From Halicephalobus mephisto (lineage: Eukaryota; Nematoda; Chromadorea; Rhabditida; Panagrolaimidae), in assembly GCA_009193035.1 (NCBI GenBank), contig SWDT01000057.1:1-64000 (forward strand): DNA of 64,000 bases. Reading direction: 5' to 3'. The position numbers and the translations under genes were made by a program. Position 1 is the stretch's first letter. Each line of letters opens with the position of its first letter. This document shows positions 12,057 through 23,100 of this stretch, piece after piece. Below the pieces are notes generated by a model, which was given only the letters and a program-made list of their open reading frames with translations, was not told the origin of the DNA and made no database searches.

Positions 12057-12940
12057 AAACTAGGATTAAATACCGTACTCACAGAAAGAACAGATAAAAG
12101 ACGTAGGCTACCGAATTAGTGTTTTCGAATCATCAATTGACTATTATGAAAGACCTTATGTTCCATATCTGTTTTACAGCTATTTCCAATATGCTTACTG
12201 TCGAAAAACCTTGATTATTATACGTCAAAACTCTATAAGGAAAGAAGAAATCCATGTTGTAACTTATGCATTATCCATAAAGTAAAATTAATTGTGAATA
12301 AATAAACACATTCCAATTCAAGTACAAATCTCGGATATTTATAAAAAGTATTAATAAAACAGAAAAAAACCTACTTTTATAGTTATGAAACCCAATCACA
12401 ACATCAAGGATTTTACTGTAGAGACACAAAAAATTAACTTTTTTGCCGATCGGCTTCAAAAAACAGAAGATAAAAATGACTGAGAATACAGAATGAGAAA
12501 AAGAAAAACTCATAAAAGGAAGAAATCCGACCTGAAATACTTTTGGTGAAATGCAGGAAAACATCTGGAGGATTTTGCAATTAACCAGTCAATAAAAGTG
12601 AGGGGATGGAACAACAATAACCAGAGGGGGAATTACATGGTGTCACAATATTTTAAGCTTAAAAAATTGTGTTTTACTACTTTTATGAATATAAAAGTAA
12701 ATGTATGATTACTGGAAATTTACACTTTATGAGAATAATGAAACAATGTCGATTGAGATTCAAACGAACATGTTTTTGATCAACGATAGTATTTTTCAAT
12801 AAAAGAACTGTTTTATTCCATGCAAATCAAAGTTCTCTCAGTGTCTCTAATTTTTGACTAGCTTCTGAACTAAGAAAAAGTTTTAATAATTCTGTCTCTT
12901 CAGATATATGAGGATCCTAATGGAAGCAGTTCGAAATTTC
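12057..12940. other. No feature identified
   Basis: AT-rich spacer between the Hsp70-like locus and the first ~790 bp inverted-repeat element. Nothing that I can support. Confidence 0.4.
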
Positions 12941-13728
12941 GGTGTGGCAACGATCGTTTATGTCACATTTCGCTCAAAATGGCGAACCTTGAGATTTTTT
13001 TAATATTAGGACCATTCAAATCTTATTTTCAGTGATTTTTAGCATTTTTTTCAACTTCTTGTTAAATATTTATTTTTAACATCTTTTTACAATATATAAG
13101 GCATTTAGAAATAGAAAAGACTCACTTTCCACATCAGTATTATTAAATTTGTCTTAAACTATGAGTTATAATGCATTATATCAGTATTTTAAAGAGAATT
13201 TTATGAATATATCAATTGCCATAATTGTAATAAGGTAATGAATAGTAGTTCCGAACAGTTGGTCACTTTATCTAATGCTTGTTAGTGATATAGGAGGATG
13301 TAACTAAAATAGTTAAGTTCATGGCTATATATTTTGAGCTTTTTTCAAACTTTTAATTCAAATTTAGACATAATTCACCACCAGTTAACCTAGTTCTATC
13401 ACTAGACACATGATTTTTAACCTAAACTCCTAAATTGATATATGGATTTTTATTGAAAGCATTCATTTTGCAACTGAATAGATCTATGATAATAATTGGA
13501 TATATTGAGTATTTTTCTGTAAAAATGCATCTAAATGATTAATTGTAAGTATGAAGATGGAGAAAACTGTGAAATTTATTGTAACAATTAAGTAACAACG
13601 AGAAAAAGCAGATTTAACAGTAAATAATTCCAAAAACCAGAAAATCTGTGGTCCTAACACGAAAAAAGCCACAAGTCTAATCAGTTCACCATTTTGAACG
13701 AAATGTGACATAGACTACCGTCCTCACC
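12941..13728. mobile_element. ~790 bp non-autonomous inverted-repeat element, copy A
   Basis: The left end (TATGTCACATTTCGCTCAAA at 12959) and the right end, read as reverse complement (TATGTCACATTTCGTTCAAA), form a terminal inverted repeat of about 45 bp. The interior matches two other copies in this window (17652-18448 and 29401-30188), including the stretch CTAGACACATGATTTTTAAC. No transposase frame is present. It is a MITE-like DNA element. Confidence 0.75.
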
Positions 13729-14059
13729 TTGAATCCCCTGATTCCAAAAATAAACCTTTAATGTTGACTTTAAATTCAGAATTCAGAGATATGATCATTT
13801 CATACCAAATGCTTCTTCAAACTCGAGAATAACCAGTTTCTGTATTGAACAAAATACAAATCAAAGAACTGTTAGAAAATCAACGAACATCTTATCAACA
13901 ACTTTGCACTCCATATTGTTGTAATTTCTCTCCCGCAACCGACCCAAATCCCACAAATAATATTTCTCCCCTACAGTAGTGTTGTTCTATTTGACACAGT
14001 ACTTCATCTACTTATTAGAGGAATTTTAATTTTCACAAGGAATGATAGAAAACTCCGTC
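13729..14059. other. No feature identified
   Basis: Spacer between the inverted-repeat element and a tRNA-like remnant. Confidence 0.4.
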
Positions 14060-14131
14060 TTCTCCCGGAATCGAATCCTGCCATTTAAATCACCTAATAA
14101 TAGTATTTCGAACCACTGAGCTACTTGAGCA
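14060..14131 (-). repeat. tRNA-like remnant
   Basis: The minus strand reads GCTCAAGTAGCTCAGTGGTT, an A-box-like start, and 45 nt later GGATTCGATTCC, a near B-box with one extra base. The acceptor and D stems do not close properly, so I treat it as a tRNA pseudogene or the head of a tRNA-derived short repeat rather than a working tRNA. Confidence 0.45.
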
Positions 14132-14667
14132 CACTTATCAAAGTTTTTTATTGTTTATTTACACCCAAGTGTTGAGTTAAAAATCATTACTATTTAGTAG
14201 ATTATTGAATAAAAAATGCAATTATATACACCAATTTCCATTAAAATAAGTTAAATACAGCGATTTTTAAAAATTCACTGTGATCCACTTTAGTCAGAAT
14301 TATGATTTTCAATGATTCGTAACTTCTAATGTTTTTTCTTCCTTAATAGTGATATATGTTTTTCTGAAACAACTATATCCTTGAAGATTACATGAAATGA
14401 CAAAGTTGAATATATCAAGTACATATTATACAGAAATTTATATAAACGGCTTAAACTTATTCAATTATTTTTTTTAATCAAATAACAAAACTGTCATCAT
14501 TATGTCATATATTAATATAATTACATTATTCAACAATATATCAAAAACTCGATTTCTATTACATTCAATAAATATTGGAGCAGCAAGAATTTTCAGAAAA
14601 TGAAAGTGGACATCTACTTTCGTTTTTGAAAAATTAATGAGTAGTCACTTTGTTACGAAGAGAATGA

Positions 14668-15397
14668 ACTAAAGTCCACGACATAATTATAAGTGACTAC
14701 GGCTTTTCATTATGGAGTATGTATTCACATGAGTTCTTGCCATACCATGATAGAACCACCGCCAAAGTTCCTTTTGGAGAAATACTGGGGTTCTTTCCTT
14801 AAATCATGCCAATAGTATCTGTAACCGTCAAGATTAAACTTTTTGATCAGAAAAAATGCCCTAGAAAGCAAAAAACTAAATGAACTATGAACGTAAATTA
14901 AACTTACATGTATCCAGTTTCGGTTCAAGTGGATTCTTGCGAATTCAAGTCTTTTTTTCTGATGAATAGATAGTATCTTCGGAACTGTCTTCAATTTTCT
15001 CAATTTGAGATGTGGTGCCTTGCAAATGATTTTATTAGTCGTTCGTACAGAAATATTGACTTCACATTCATTTCCAATAATCTTTGCTGACTTCATCGAA
15101 CATGATGCTTTCCTTAAAATTCTTCATCGATATTTTACACTAAGCTTCTGTGGATGTCCAGACCTCTTCTTATACTCCTCTCGATTACATATTTGCGAGA
15201 TTCCAGTTTCTGATCGTTCAAGTTCTTTAGCAATTGATGCAATCGTTTTTCCAGCTTTTCGAACAGAGGCAATATATCCTTTCTCAAAGTCAGTGAACTG
15301 CTTTCCACGAGGCAGGATATAGTAGTAATAATAAACGAAAATAACAAGATTCACGCAAAAAACAATAATCACTTATAATTATGTCGTTGACTTTAGT
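14668..15397 (-). mobile_element. Internally deleted Tc1/mariner-family transposon
   Basis: The inverted ends share ACGACATAATTATAAGTGA (left about 14678-14696, right as reverse complement 15369-15387), extending outward to ACTAAAGTC. The minus strand encodes broken transposase pieces. The N-terminal helix-turn-helix part starts PRGKQFTDFEKGYIASV (15372-15124). The second part (15096-14725) contains KKRLEFARIHL, FNLDGYRYYWHDLRK and RNFGGGSIMVW, which are typical of Tc1/Tc3-type enzymes around the catalytic Asp residues. The C-terminal third is missing and frames are shifted, so the copy is non-autonomous. Confidence 0.8.
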
Positions 15398-16394
15398 GTG
15401 ATTTTAAAAATTAAATTTTTAATTTAATTAAAATTATTTCAAATTAAAAAAAATCGAAAATTCATAGACCGAAGAATAATAATTATAAATCTCTCATAAT
15501 TTTGAAATAAAGTAAATTTTCCATTTTTAAAATTAATTTGAAAAAATCAGATTAAATAATCGATTAATTTTTATTGTGCCAAAAAAGACCAACACACACG
15601 AATGTGTTGTTGAAAATCGTTTCGATTATCATTCTCTATTTGAAACCAGTTTTTCCTTAAAAACTAATTAGTTAAAGATTCACGATAATTGCTCAGTTTT
15701 GTGATTGACCTAACCGCACATGTTACCGTCATAGCCTAGGTTGTACACTTGATCTCTCCCACTTCCCCTAAGGCAGAGTTTAGTTTTTATCTTTTTTAGA
15801 CCAATATTTCTTAATATTTAAAGTAGAATTTATATTTTTGCAAAAATTATTTTTAAAAATCCTACAATAATTCGTCTCTTGCAAAATTTGGTCCTCTATT
15901 TCCCCTAAGGGAGCTTACCTAAAATATGCAAGGCTTATAGGGGGAAGGGGGCCCCAGAAAAGCGCTATGTAAGTCTTACATATTTTAAAGAAGCTCCTTA
16001 AGATAAAATTTTTTAAATCTCCGAATTTACCTAAAATTCTAATAACTTCTATAAAAAATCAGTTTAAAAAAGCATACTGTATGGTAGCTAATGACCTACA
16101 GCATTTTTATTTTTTTAAAGATTATTTAATTTTTTAGACTAATATTATTTGTATCTAAAATTACAATCATTTTTAAAAACTAATTTTAAAACGAAAAAAC
16201 AGACTTTACGGTGGTTGATTCCCTGAGGCAATTAATCATTTTTTTCGTAAAATTTGTTTCATTTTTTTAAATCGCCTTATTTTATTTCTGGATTAACCTA
16301 AATTTCAATCATGTTTTAAATACTGATTTTTAAAAATTTTTTAAATTGATTTCCTGAGGCACTTTGTCCTCTGTACGGTGGTCTGTAAAAAAGT
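15398..16394. other. AT-rich intergenic region
   Basis: No gene seen. It includes short imperfect repeats of phrases such as CGGTGGTTGATTCCCTGAGGCA that recur in other gaps of the window. Confidence 0.4.
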
Positions 16395-16695
16395 CAAAAT
16401 CGAAGTTAATTTTTGACGAAAATTAAATAAACCAACTTAATGTTGCAAGCAGATTTCAGTTTGATTTTGACTTTGATATTGATCTCTATAAACCTTGGTG
16501 CAGATCAAGATCGGAATCGAATTGAATTTAACTAACTAATTAAGTCAGTCCAATGGTGCAAGCAGACTGCAAATTTTGAAATCTTCGTAAACAGAACTAT
16601 GAACATGTCAACTAATCTGTCCAAAAGCTGCAAAAAAGATTTTGATTTCGACTTTGATTTTGATTTTGACCTTGGTTCTGATTTCTTCACATAGT
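16395..16695 (+). repeat. Diverged copy of the GCAAGCAG / GATTTTGATTT simple-repeat family
   Basis: It contains TGTTGCAAGCAGATTTCAG, a second GGTGCAAGCAGACTGCAAA, and runs of GATTTTGACTTTGATTTTGA. The same phrase set is arrayed at 25250-25925, 37925-38220 and 57985-58400. This is the most diverged of the four loci. Confidence 0.5.
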
Positions 16696-17379
16696 TTTAA
16701 TTTTTTATCTTTTTAGATCAGTCTTTTTTGGTCCCTTAAATGTGAATTTTGACTGAAAAACTGGTCCAAAAAAAAGAAAATTTCAAAATCGAAAAAGATC
16801 ACAAAGGGATCAAACGTCCCAAGGAAATAGGTATTTTGTAATTTACTTTTTGTTTTCTCTAAAATCAAGTTTTATAATTTCCAAAATATACTAAAATATA
16901 AAGTTTAATCAAAATTATTATTTAAAAAAAAACTAAAAATATCAATTGCCTCAGGAAATCAAGTATTTCGTAATTTATTTTTTATTTTTTTAGTCAAATT
17001 TTATAACTTCCAAAATATCTTAAAATATTATTTTAATTAAAAATTTAAAAAGTTCAATTGCCTCAGGAAATCAAGAATCATAATTCATAAAAAAGTTTTA
17101 AATAATTGAAAAATTATTGCATGCCTTATAATTAATAGTCTGATCTGTCGTTATTCGTACAAGTTAAAGATTGATTTTCTGAAAGGTTTTCTTGCGCAAA
17201 TAACATTGATCAACTTGGAAAAAAATTTATTCTTTGAATAAGTAGAATTTTTTTTCCGTTTTATGTGAGAATTTTTTAAACACTTCTTCGATCGGGTTTT
17301 TGAGATATCTTCTGTCAGTGTCAAAAATATTCAATTCTTTGAATAAATTTTATTTTTTAAATTTTTTTTTCAGTTAAAA

Positions 17380-19236
17380 ATGAATAAAAATAATATTAAT
17401 CATATTTGTCGAATTTGCGGTGCTCCTGCCAAGAACAAATACCAAAATGTTGAATGTTGTGAATCCTGTAAGGCGTTTTTCAGAAGGACCTCTGGAAAAG
17501 TAAGAGTTTTGAAATAATCATAATGTTAAAAAAATAAAAATTTCCAAAAAATAGTCCTAACACGAAAATTTGAGATTTTCCAGTCGGGGACCCAGAAGTA
17601 TGAAATTTAATGTTTGTATGGTTCTAAATAGGTGTAAAAATAAATAGGTACGGTGACGATTGTCTATGGCTACTCAATTCACCAAATCACCCGAAATGAC
17701 GAACTCCATAGATTTCTCGTTTTTTCATTCTAGGATCACTCAAATGTTATTTTCAGTGCTTTTTACAGTTTTTTCAAACAATTAATGAAAATTTATTTTT
17801 AGCAATTTTTACAATAGAGCACTTAAAAACCGAAAATATTAACTTTCCTCATGAGTACAGCTAGATTCGTCTCAAACTATGAGTTACAATGTATGTTATC
17901 AATATTTTAAAGAGAATTTTATGAATCTATCAATTGCCATAATTGTAATGGTGTAATTAATGACGGATCTGAACAGTTAATCATTTTACATGTTTGTTAG
18001 TGATATAGGAGTATATAACAGAAATGGTTAAGTTCTTAATTATATATTTCTAGCTTTTTTCAAGTTCTTGGTTCTAACCTAAGCATAATTTATTAGCAGT
18101 TAATCTAGTTCTGTCACTAGACACATGATTTTTAACCTAAACTCCTAAATTGATATATGCGATTTTACTGCAAAGCATTCATCATTTTGCAACTGAATAA
18201 ATCTACGATAATAATTGGATATATTATTTTTCTGTAAAAATGCATCTAAATCATTATTTGTAAGTACGAAGATGGAGAAAACTGTGAAATATATTGTAAC
18301 AATTAAGTAACAACAAAAAGAAGCAGAGTTAGTGATAGATAATTCTAAAAACTAAGAAATCTGTGGTCCTTTCATGAAAAAAAGAGAAATCTTAAGGTTC
18401 GCCATTTTGGGCGAATTGGTGAAATGTGAGAGAGACTATCCTGCTCTCTTCTAAATATCTTACGTAAAAATCTCAATTTTGCACGATTATTTCGTAATCG
18501 ATGTTTTAGATCTATATCCTTCTTAAATAAATTTCAAAAGCATAGTATATAATATACATAGCTTCATATTTTCATAAAAGTGGTTTTTATATATGAAATC
18601 ATTAATATTTAAAAAAATTAATATTTAAAAATTTTTATTTAATAATGTTTTTTAATTTTATATTTTTTTTGAAAATTATTTTTTATTTAAAAAAGTTTTC
18701 TTCATGAAATTTGAATTTAGGGCATCCATATCCGGTGTCCGTTCATGGGCAAGTGCGACGTCGAGGTCGGGACTCGGAAACTTTGCAGAGCTTGTAGACT
18801 TCGGAAATGCTACGAAGCAGGAATGGGATCGACTAGAAGCAAACCGGAACTTTGTCAAACTTCAGAAGTCTCCGATCCGTTCGGACAGCCCCTCCCGATG
18901 CCCATTGGCCTTGAACGATCGAACCAGAATCACACGAAAGAAGACGATCTACAATCACAGTGTTCTTCCACAGACACCGCCTATCAGACCGACATTCCGT
19001 TTTTCAATTCGATTCCGTCCAAAAATTTCAATTTTCTTCAAAATCAAAATTTATTAAATCCAAAAATCACTCAAATCCAACCAAATCCAGCATTATCCCA
19101 AATCCAACTAAATCCACAAATCACTCAAAACTGCAGCTGGAACCCCCTAGTCCCCGTCCATCCGGAGTACTTGGTTTTTTTGGAGGAATTTTTCAGATCT
19201 TATTACTTCCCAAATCCTTCTCAATTTGCCTTCTAA
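17380..19236 (+). CDS. Nuclear hormone receptor with DNA-binding domain only (NR1J-like)
   Basis: Exons 17380-17499 and 18721-19236 join in phase 0 to 211 aa. Residues 10-75 form a nuclear receptor DNA-binding domain. The first zinc finger has CRICGAPAKNKYQNVE then CCESCKAFFRR, and the second has CPFMGKCDVEVGTRKLC then RACRLRKC. The P-box ESCKA is the one I associate with the DAF-12/NHR-8/HR96 (NR1J) group. After the zinc fingers comes a Gln/Asn/Pro-rich tail, and the stop falls after about 135 residues, so no ligand-binding domain is encoded. No further exon is evident before the next gene. A TTTTTTTTTCAG sequence 6 nt before the ATG looks like a trans-splice acceptor. The 1.2-kb intron carries a MITE-like element. 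Confidence 0.8.
17652..18448. mobile_element. ~790 bp non-autonomous inverted-repeat element, copy B
   Basis: It lies wholly inside the nuclear-receptor intron. The left end reads GGTGACGATTGTCTATGGCT and the right end contains CGCCATTTTGGGCGAATTGG. The interior is colinear with copies A and C. No transposase is encoded. Confidence 0.75.
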
Positions 19237-20140
19237 AGTCCATTCGATACAGTAATTTAAATATCAGGAATTTCGAAAATAAAAAATTTCAACTTTATTT
19301 AAAAAATAAACTTTAAAAATAAATCCTAAAAAATAAAAAAGTAACTTTGGAGATTGTTGTATTTCGATGAACCATTGTGGTTGCGTCAGAGATAAAGGTA
19401 TGGGTTTTTTATTTACCAGAACAATAATAATAATAGTAAAGTGATGATGATAATAATAATAAGTCAGCACTCCATCTATTGTATACAGTATGCCTACTGT
19501 TCAGTACTTAGGATATTTCCCTTCGAAACCTGTCTTACGCAATATTCAGGTAATACATCGATATGACAGATAATATGGTTATGATCAGAGTTGTCAATTT
19601 TTCAAAATTTCAAATTTTTGAACTTAACAGTTTAGTTCAGATATGAGCTCCTCAATTTTCGGATTCGAATTAATCCGAAATTAGTTCAAAATTAACAGTT
19701 TTGGTTATGATTGAACTCTTCTATAATCGCATAAACATTGATTTTATAACTTTTGGGTCCTGACTGGAAAGTTGAAATTTCGTGTCAGGACTGCTTCGCA
19801 AAGCTTTTCATTTTTTAATAATATATTTTTTGCATATTTTCGATGTATCAAATGTTTTGAAATTTGATTGTTTTATATGAATTTTATGGATTCTAAAGAC
19901 AAAACTATCCAAAATGGAAGACAAAAAGAGTAAAATTAACGTCTTTTTTCTACTGATATGGCTTCTAGGGAACACTAATCGCACAATCCCGACACAAACA
20001 ACCCCAGTTTAGGCCTCGATTACGGTTATCAAGATCGATTTTCCGGCTGCGGACTACTATTATCATCAGGTCAGAACGAACTCTTCTAAGTTTTAAAAAC
20101 AGTCAAAATTTAGCTTTTTTGAAGAATATTTTTGTCAAAG
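19237..20140. other. Intergenic region and likely promoter of the P-glycoprotein gene
   Basis: A 0.9-kb gap between the receptor stop and the P-glycoprotein start. It contains a perfect hairpin at 19757-19791 (described separately) and trinucleotide-like ATAATAATA runs at 19425-19465. I cannot place a promoter. Confidence 0.4.
19757..19791. repeat. 35-nt hairpin repeat (dispersed family)
   Basis: GTCCTGAC at the left pairs perfectly with GTCAGGAC at the right, with a GGAAAGTTGAAATTTCGT-type centre. Related hairpins with different but matching stems occur at 17554, 22777, 24521, 44442, 45268, 45389, 45514 and 45646. Confidence 0.7.
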
Positions 20141-23100
20141 ATGTCCGACAAAAATCCCGATTTCGGATTCGACATAGATCCGAAAGAAAAGTTTGTTTTT
20201 ATTTTTAATTTTGTAAAATTAATTATTTTAGAATTAATGCAGACATAACTTTGATGAATAAAAAAGTTTCGATTCGAAAATTGTGGAGATATGCCACAGG
20301 CAAAGATTTACTACTTGTTTTCCTCGGGGCTACGATAGCGATCATGACCGGATCTGGTGAGGATTTTTATTATTGTTGGATCGGACAATATCTATTTGAA
20401 TGCAAGTTTGTATAACTTTGGTCCCGAAGAGAAATATCCTGAGGACCAACGAAAGGCATACGATTATGTATTGGCAAAAATTTTAAGATTACTTTTACTT
20501 TTTTATTCCTATATCGCACAAATCCAAAGTTCACCCATCTAAGGAAATCGCGCAATATTTTTGTAAGAGTTGTTTTGTATCTCGTGCCTCCGGCCCTGTG
20601 AAGTTGTTTTATATATTTCTCGTCTACATGCGGATCAGGAATCCCTAACCACGATCCAACAATAATGCATTTAAAAATTTTTAAAAATATATCTAAAAAC
20701 GTCTCAATTAAGGAATATGGGGTACATAATCTTCTGTTCACTTTTTAAAGTTGATTTTTATATATGGAAATATTAATAAAAATTCCAAAATCTCATCACA
20801 ATACTGAACGGCGCGAACTATGGTCGCCGTCATCACTTCCAGGATTATAGAAGTTTTTTATCGGAGAATAAAAGCATCAGATCGAAAGATTATTAAAAAC
20901 AAGTTCAAAAAGCTTTGTTTAAATACAATAACCCTTGAAAAACAATTTTTTCCTTGTAATAATGGTAATAATAGTACTTCTACCCCTCAGGCATGCCTCT
21001 GATGTCGATTATTGTGGGGAATATTTCGACTTCATTCATCAAAATGACTCGACGTCTAGCGAATCCAGATACTCTCGGTTTGCTTATCTTTGGTTTTTCG
21101 TCAGTTTTTATTTTTTCAGTTTGTGATAACTGCAATGAAACTTATGCCGAAGCATATACTGATGAACAATTCCACAACGAAGTCCTCAAGCAATGTGCAT
21201 ATTATGCCGTTTTAGGCAGTCTTGTTTATGTCGCAGCTTTCGTTCAAGTCAGTTGTTTCTTGACTTCTGGAGAACAGGTGATCCACAAAATGAGACTTGC
21301 TTTTTTCCGAGGATTACTCCATCAAGACATAACATGGTTCGACAAAAATAATAGTGGAACTTTGACGACGAAGCTTTTCGAGTAAGTTTGTTTTTGCTCT
21401 GTCAGGGGCAATATAGTCCATAATTTTAGAATTATTGGTTGTAATTTGGTTTATTAAACTGTAATAGGAAAGTGATATAAGTTGTTAGAATCGCTACAGT
21501 AGGGTCTACAATTTGAGGTATATGTGATATCCGTAATGCTTCTGCTTTTGAAGTTAGGACATCTATAAAGCAAAATACGGTGTAGTTTATGTGTTCAGAA
21601 CTATTCCTTGTAGTTCATTTTATTAAGCTGTAATAGGAAAGTGATATAGGTTCTTAGAATCTCTACAGTAGGGTCTACAATTTAAAGTGCCAAACATTTT
21701 TCTGAAGCTTCCATTTCTAAAGTTATAGCATCTACAAAACAAAATACAGTGTAGTCTTTGATCTTAGAATTATTGGTTGCAATTTATTTCATTATACAGC
21801 AATAAGAAAATGTTGTAATTCGTTAGAACCCTCGTAATGAAAACTGACATTTAAGAGGTTATGGATTACTGCATATTGTAGGATTTAAAAGTTATGTCAG
21901 AAAATATGGATGTTTTCTATAAAAAAATGAAACTCCAAATCTTGAAAAATTTAGAGGTTTCTAACATAACTCCTGAATCTTACAGTATGATGGGGTTTCT
22001 GGGAACTTCAATTCTAAACCCTGTTAAAAGGATTCCAATAATCTTCAGTAATCTTCCGTTACTGTATAATTAACCATGTTTAATATTTCTGAAGTTACGG
22101 ACTGTACTGTATTTGTTTGTTTATTTATTTTTAGTAACTTGGAAAGAGTAAAAGAAGGAACAGGAGACAAAGTAGGATTACTGATCCAGTTCACTAGCCA
22201 GTTCGTGGCTGGATTCGTTATTGCATTTACCTATGACTGGAAGTTGACCCTCATCATGGCCAGTTTGTCCCCTCTTCTGGTCGTCAGTGGACTGTTCATG
22301 GCGAAGTTCATGGAATCAGCAGCGGCTTCTGAAGCAGTACAGTACGCCAAAGCCGGGTCCTTCGCAGAACAAGCTCTGGGATCAATTCGTACTGTAGTTG
22401 CATTTAACGGTCAAGAACACGAATGTCAAAAGTGCGTTTTAATAAAAATTTACTTTTTAAATGTTTTTAAAATTCTTAATTTAAAAAAAAATTAAATTCT
22501 CAGATATGAAGAAGCTTTGAATAGTTGCAAATCAGAAGGCGTGAGGAAGAATATTTACGTCGGAATCGCTCTGGCTTCTACATTTGCAATCATTTTTGCA
22601 TCTTATTCTTTGTCCTTCTGGGTCGGGACCGGGTTCGTCGCCAACGGCAACATGGAAGCCAAAACTGTCTTGACGGTGTTTTTCTCCGTCCTAATGGGAT
22701 CCGTCGCCCTCGGGCAAGCTGGTAAGTGATATTTATGCTTTTGCAAAAAATTAAAAAAGGAAATTCCTAAAAAGTGGTCCTGACACGAATTTTCGGAGTT
22801 TCCCAGTCGAGACCCAAAATAACGAAATTTAGGATTTTTGTGATTCCAAAAGGACCAAATCACGATTAAATTATTATAAAAATTTAAATTATCAAAAATA
22901 TTAAAAATAAAATAAGAATTTGAATTATTAAAAATGTTGAAATTATTACGAAAATTTAAATTATTAAAAATATTAAAAATAAAAGAGAATCTAAATTATC
23001 AAAACTATTGAAAATAAAATTTAAAAAATCTAAATTAGTAAAAATCTTAAAAATAAAATAATTTTAGGCCAGCAGTTCGCCGTGATTGGAACAGCCCAAG

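Noticed and set aside
14060..14131. A working tRNA gene on the minus strand
   Set aside because: A-box-like and B-box-like motifs are present, but the B-box has an extra base and the acceptor stem does not close, so I kept it only as a remnant.
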